Shown in pieces: positions 15,503-18,653 of a stretch of DNA of 18,653 nt. Source of the DNA: Paludibacter sp. (GTDB taxonomy: Bacteria; Bacteroidota; Bacteroidia; Bacteroidales; Paludibacteraceae); NCBI GenBank assembly GCA_028705705.1, contig JAQWCZ010000004.1, positions 1 to 18,653 on the forward strand, read 5' to 3'. Position 1 is the stretch's first letter. Each line of letters opens with the position of its first letter. The notes under the pieces were generated by a model. It was not told the DNA's origin, did no database searches, and saw only the letters and a list, made by a program, of their open reading frames with translations. The position numbers and the translations under genes are program-made.

Positions 15503-17041
15503 ATGTTAGTAAAAACTTTTGGTGCCGCAGTACAAGGTATTTCTGCGACTATTGTGACCATTGAGGTGAACGTCAGTCAGGGAATTCGTTTCTTAATTGT
15601 TGGTTTACCTGATAATGCAGTCAGAGAGAGTCATGAACGTATCGCATCAGCATTATCGTTTTCAGGAAAAAAGCTTCCCAGGATGCAGGTAGTTATCAAT
15701 ATGGCACCAGCAGATATCAGGAAAGAAGGTTCAGCTTATGATTTGCCTTTGGCTGTCGGAATAATGGCAGCATCCAATCAAATTAAAACTGACTTGCTTG
15801 ATAAGTTTGTTATGATGGGGGAGTTGTCGTTGGATGGCGGAATGAAACCGATTAAAGGAGCACTTCCAATTGCCGTAAAAGCAAGGGAAGCAGGTTTTAA
15901 AGGATTGCTCGTGCCCTATCAGAATGCAAAAGAAGCGGCAGTTGTCGCGGGAATTGATGTCTATGGTGTAAAAGATATTACAGAGGTGATAGCTTTTTTA
16001 AATGACAATACTGTAATGGAACCACTTAAGTTGAATGCAGAAGCAATATTTTATACTAAACGTGAACCTGTTGATATTGATTTTTCTGATGTAAAAGGAC
16101 AGGAAAATGTAAAACGAGCGTTGGAAGTTGCCGCTGCCGGTTCACATAATATTATTTTAGTCGGACCACCGGGTGCAGGAAAGTCAATGATGGCAAAACG
16201 TTTACCGACCGTTATGCCGCCTATGACACTCGAAGAAGCACTCGAAACGACTAAGATTCATTCTGTTGCCGGGAATACAGACAATAATGCTGCCCTCGTT
16301 TTGCAACGTCCCTTTCGTAGTCCGCATCATACAATTTCTGATGTGGCATTGGTTGGTGGAGGTGCTTTCCCGCAACCAGGAGAGATTTCGCTGGCTCATA
16401 ATGGTGTGTTATTTTTGGATGAATTACCTGAATTTAAGCGTTCGGTGCTTGAAGTGATGCGACAGCCTCTTGAAGACAGAAAAATATCCATTTCGCGGGC
16501 AAAGTTTTCTGTTGATTATCCGGCAAGTTTTATGTTGGTTGCATCCATGAATCCTTGTCCCTGTGGTTACTATAATCATCCTGAAAAGGCTTGTGTGTGT
16601 GGTGCAGGTGTTGTTCAGAAATATTTGAGCAGGATATCCGGACCTTTGTTAGACAGAATTGATATTCATATTGAAATTGTTCCTGTTCCCTTTGAGAAAT
16701 TATCAGAACAAAGAGAAGCCGAGAAAAGTGAAGAAATTAGAAAAAGGGTAATCAAAGCCAGACAGATTCAGGAACTGCGATTCAAAGACATTGAAGGCAT
16801 ATATTGTAATGCACAAATGACCTCAAAATTGCAGCGAAAATTTGCCTTGCCGGATAAATCTGGTGCAGAATTGCTCAGAAATGCAATGAAAAGGTTAAAT
16901 TTGTCGGCTCGTGCGTATGATCGTATATTAAAAGTATCTCGAACCATTGCAGATCTGGATGATTCTGAGCAGATATGTTCACATCATATTGCTGAAGCGA
17001 TTAATTATAGAAATCTCGACCGGGAAGGTTGGGCGGGATAA
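15503..17041 (+). CDS. YifB/ComM-like AAA+ Mg-chelatase family ATPase
   Basis: This is a 512-residue protein of the YifB/ComM family. In naturally competent bacteria ComM acts as a hexameric helicase that promotes branch migration during DNA integration; in Bacteroidota its role is less clear. The N-terminal Lon-protease-like domain (about 1-170) includes GIRFLIVGLPDNAVRESHER and the A-P-x-D-x-R/K-K-E segment. The AAA+ module has Walker A GPPGAGKS (221-228) and Walker B VLFLDE (302-307). A four-cysteine cluster at Cys352, 354, 364 and 366 (NPCPCG...CVCG) probably binds zinc. The C-terminal Mg-chelatase-type helical domain contains LSARAYDRILKVSRTIADL. lpxB starts 18 nt downstream, so both are probably one operon although their functions differ. 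Confidence 0.93.
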   Translation: MLVKTFGAAVQGISATIVTIEVNVSQGIRFLIVGLPDNAVRESHERIASALSFSGKKLPRMQVVINMAPADIRKEGSAYDLPLAVGIMAASNQIKTDLLDKFVMMGELSLDGGMKPIKGALPIAVKAREAGFKGLLVPYQNAKEAAVVAGIDVYGVKDITEVIAFLNDNTVMEPLKLNAEAIFYTKREPVDIDFSDVKGQENVKRALEVAAAGSHNIILVGPPGAGKSMMAKRLPTVMPPMTLEEALETTKIHSVAGNTDNNAALVLQRPFRSPHHTISDVALVGGGAFPQPGEISLAHNGVLFLDELPEFKRSVLEVMRQPLEDRKISISRAKFSVDYPASFMLVASMNPCPCGYYNHPEKACVCGAGVVQKYLSRISGPLLDRIDIHIEIVPVPFEKLSEQREAEKSEEIRKRVIKARQIQELRFKDIEGIYCNAQMTSKLQRKFALPDKSGAELLRNAMKRLNLSARAYDRILKVSRTIADLDDSEQICSHHIAEAINYRNLDREGWAG

Positions 17042-17059
17042 GAATTTAAATTATTACAC

Positions 17060-18196
17060 ATGAAATATTTTTTTATAGCCGGAGAGGCATCAGGAGATTT
17101 ACACGGGTCTTCTCTTATTAATGAATTGAAGAAATTGGATAATGCATGTGAAATTCACTTTTTGGGTGGAGATTTGATGCGTGCAGTTACTGGTGTCAGA
17201 CCAATCAAACACATCAAGGAGATGGCTTATATGGGTTTTTGGAATGTGTTGAAAAATCTTTCAACTATTTTTAAAAATTTGCGTGAATGTAAAAAGGCAA
17301 TTCTCGATTTCCAACCCGATGTGGTTGTTCTGATTGATTATCCCGGGTTTAACTTACGCATAGCCAAATTTGTCCGTAAGGAAACGGGAATACCGGTTTA
17401 CTATTATATCTCACCATCAGTTTGGGCATGGAAATCAAGCCGCATAAAACAAATTAAACGTGATGTAACACAAATGTTAACAATAATACCGTTTGAGAAA
17501 GAGTTTTACGCTTCTCACCAGTACGAGGTGAAATATGTTGGGAATCCTACTGTTGATACAGTTAATGATAATTTGGATAAAACAGAGGAGACCGCTCATT
17601 TTAAAAAAAAGTATTTTTTGTCGGAAAAACCAATTATTGCACTGCTGCCCGGTAGTCGTAAACAGGAAATTGCAGCCTGTCTTCCTAAAATGATCGTTGC
17701 TGCTCAAAAATTTCCGGATTATCAAATTGTTATCTCAGGCGTCAATTCGATTCAGACTGCGTTTTATCATGAGTTTATGGCTGGGAAAAATTATACAGTT
17801 ATAAAACATCATCCTTATCAATTGATTTTTCATGCTGACATCGCTGTTGTAAATTCAGGGACTGCCACATTGGAAACTGCATTGATAGGAACGCCTCAGG
17901 TGGTGGTATATCATGTAATGTTAGGCAGACTTGCATATCTGGCAAGAGAATTATTTGTTAAAACAAAATATATTTCTCTTGTCAATATACTTGCTGAAAA
18001 ACAGGTGGTAAAAGAGCTATATGCTCATTTGTTTACGACTGAAAGATTATTTAATGAAATGTCCAGAATTCTTGATGATGAGGATTATCGGAATGAAATG
18101 ATTGCATCATATAAAATTCTGCGTGATAAATTGGGAGAGCCTGGTACTGCAAAAAGAGCGGCTGAAAGTATTTATCAACACATGCAAAAAAATTAA
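17060..18196 (+). CDS. lpxB: Lipid-A-disaccharide synthase
   Basis: LpxB (family GT19) is a peripheral membrane enzyme that joins UDP-diacylglucosamine and lipid X to lipid A disaccharide 1-phosphate. The 378-residue length is normal. Visible marks are the N-terminus FIAGEASGDLHGSSLI, the segment MAYMGFWNVL, VVVLIDYPGFNLRIAKF, YYISPSVWAWKSSRIKQIKR, VGNPTVDTV and ALLPGSRKQEI, and later NSGTATLETALIGTPQVVVY. All are typical of the GT-B fold and UDP-GlcNAc-type donor site. It follows yifB after 18 nt, and a beta-barrel gene starts 13 nt after its stop, so the three are probably co-transcribed. Confidence 0.97.
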   Translation: MKYFFIAGEASGDLHGSSLINELKKLDNACEIHFLGGDLMRAVTGVRPIKHIKEMAYMGFWNVLKNLSTIFKNLRECKKAILDFQPDVVVLIDYPGFNLRIAKFVRKETGIPVYYYISPSVWAWKSSRIKQIKRDVTQMLTIIPFEKEFYASHQYEVKYVGNPTVDTVNDNLDKTEETAHFKKKYFLSEKPIIALLPGSRKQEIAACLPKMIVAAQKFPDYQIVISGVNSIQTAFYHEFMAGKNYTVIKHHPYQLIFHADIAVVNSGTATLETALIGTPQVVVYHVMLGRLAYLARELFVKTKYISLVNILAEKQVVKELYAHLFTTERLFNEMSRILDDEDYRNEMIASYKILRDKLGEPGTAKRAAESIYQHMQKN

Positions 18197-18209
18197 ATTA
18201 GTTAGAAAA

Positions 18210-18653
18210 ATGATAAAAAGCAATCAAGCGTTCCAGTTTACCGGACTTGTTGTCCTTGTGATGTTATTGAATACAATTAGGTTGTCAGCTCAGGATGAAA
18301 GATCACAAATACCACCTCTACTTCAACGGTCGTACTTTGAGGTTAATCTCGGATATATAAACTATCCTTTTGGCGCTGCTCAATTAGAATCCGGATATAC
18401 GTTTGAAAGTGTGAATGTCCCTAATATGGCGGTGCGCCTTGTGTTGTGGGGCTACGATTTTAATGACTACTTGGCAGCGCAAGTAACCTATATGCGACCG
18501 GTTGCCTGGGTGAAATATCGTTATGCTGCGAGTGGAATTCAAGATTCAAAATCAGTTTGGACCAATGTGGGAGGTTTTACGCTGAAAGGTAAGTTGCCTA
18601 TTGGGAAAAAGTTTTCTATCTATGGAGAAGGTGGATTAGGAATCATCACCCGG
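18210..18653 (+). CDS. Outer-membrane beta-barrel protein, 5' part only
   Basis: An open frame starts at the ATG at 18210 and runs off the window after 148 codons. The N-terminus has a signal peptide (MIKSNQAFQFTGLVVLVMLL, ending near LSAQ at about residue 28). The mature part alternates polar and hydrophobic residues, rich in Tyr, Trp and Gly: YFEVNLGYINYPFGAAQLE, LAAQVTYMRPVAWVKYRY, then LKGKLPIGKKFSIYGEGG. This is the pattern of short outer-membrane beta-barrels. It begins 13 nt after lpxB. A link to lipid A 3-O-deacylase (PagL-like) is possible from context and a vague resemblance, but the catalytic region would lie beyond the edge, so I do not assign a function. Confidence 0.75.
   Translation, partial: MIKSNQAFQFTGLVVLVMLLNTIRLSAQDERSQIPPLLQRSYFEVNLGYINYPFGAAQLESGYTFESVNVPNMAVRLVLWGYDFNDYLAAQVTYMRPVAWVKYRYAASGIQDSKSVWTNVGGFTLKGKLPIGKKFSIYGEGGLGIITR

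Overview
The window looks like chromosomal DNA from a member of the Bacteroidota, most likely Bacteroidales or a relative. The support is the PorU/PorV pair of the type IX secretion system, a Bacteroidota-type LeuRS, TAnnTTTG-like promoter boxes, little use of Shine-Dalgarno sequences, an A+T-rich composition, and intergenic repeats of a kind I associate with this phylum. No rRNA, tRNA, CRISPR array, IS element or prophage was seen.

Layout. (1) 1-3787 is the edge of a surface-polysaccharide locus: the 3' end of a hexapeptide-repeat acyltransferase, a GT2 and a GT4 glycosyltransferase on the + strand, and a Wzx-like flippase converging on them from the - strand. (2) 3937-7786 holds yitT and leuS on the - strand, separated by a 175-bp spacer packed with short repeats. 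leuS carries an in-frame insertion of a palindromic repeat. (3) 7787-9151 holds rex, divergent from leuS, followed 4 nt later by an FAH-family hydrolase gene whose seventh codon is TGA. (4) 9240-14533 holds porU, porV and ispF. (5) 14664-15296 is a 2-Cys peroxiredoxin gene with a strong terminator. (6) 15503-18653 holds a yifB/comM-like AAA+ gene, lpxB, and the start of an outer-membrane beta-barrel gene cut by the window edge.

Much of the window serves the cell envelope. The left genes build and flip surface glycans, LpxB makes the lipid A disaccharide, and PorU/PorV anchor T9SS cargo, which in characterised species is joined to A-LPS. The other genes are housekeeping (leuS, ispF), redox control (rex, peroxiredoxin) or of general function.

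I do not see a new multi-gene system. The most unusual observations are at sequence level: the repeat inserted inside the leuS reading frame, a degenerate relative of it just before ispF, the premature TGA in an otherwise intact FAH gene, and the leuS-yitT spacer in which three different 7-bp-period repeats sit beside two palindromic elements.
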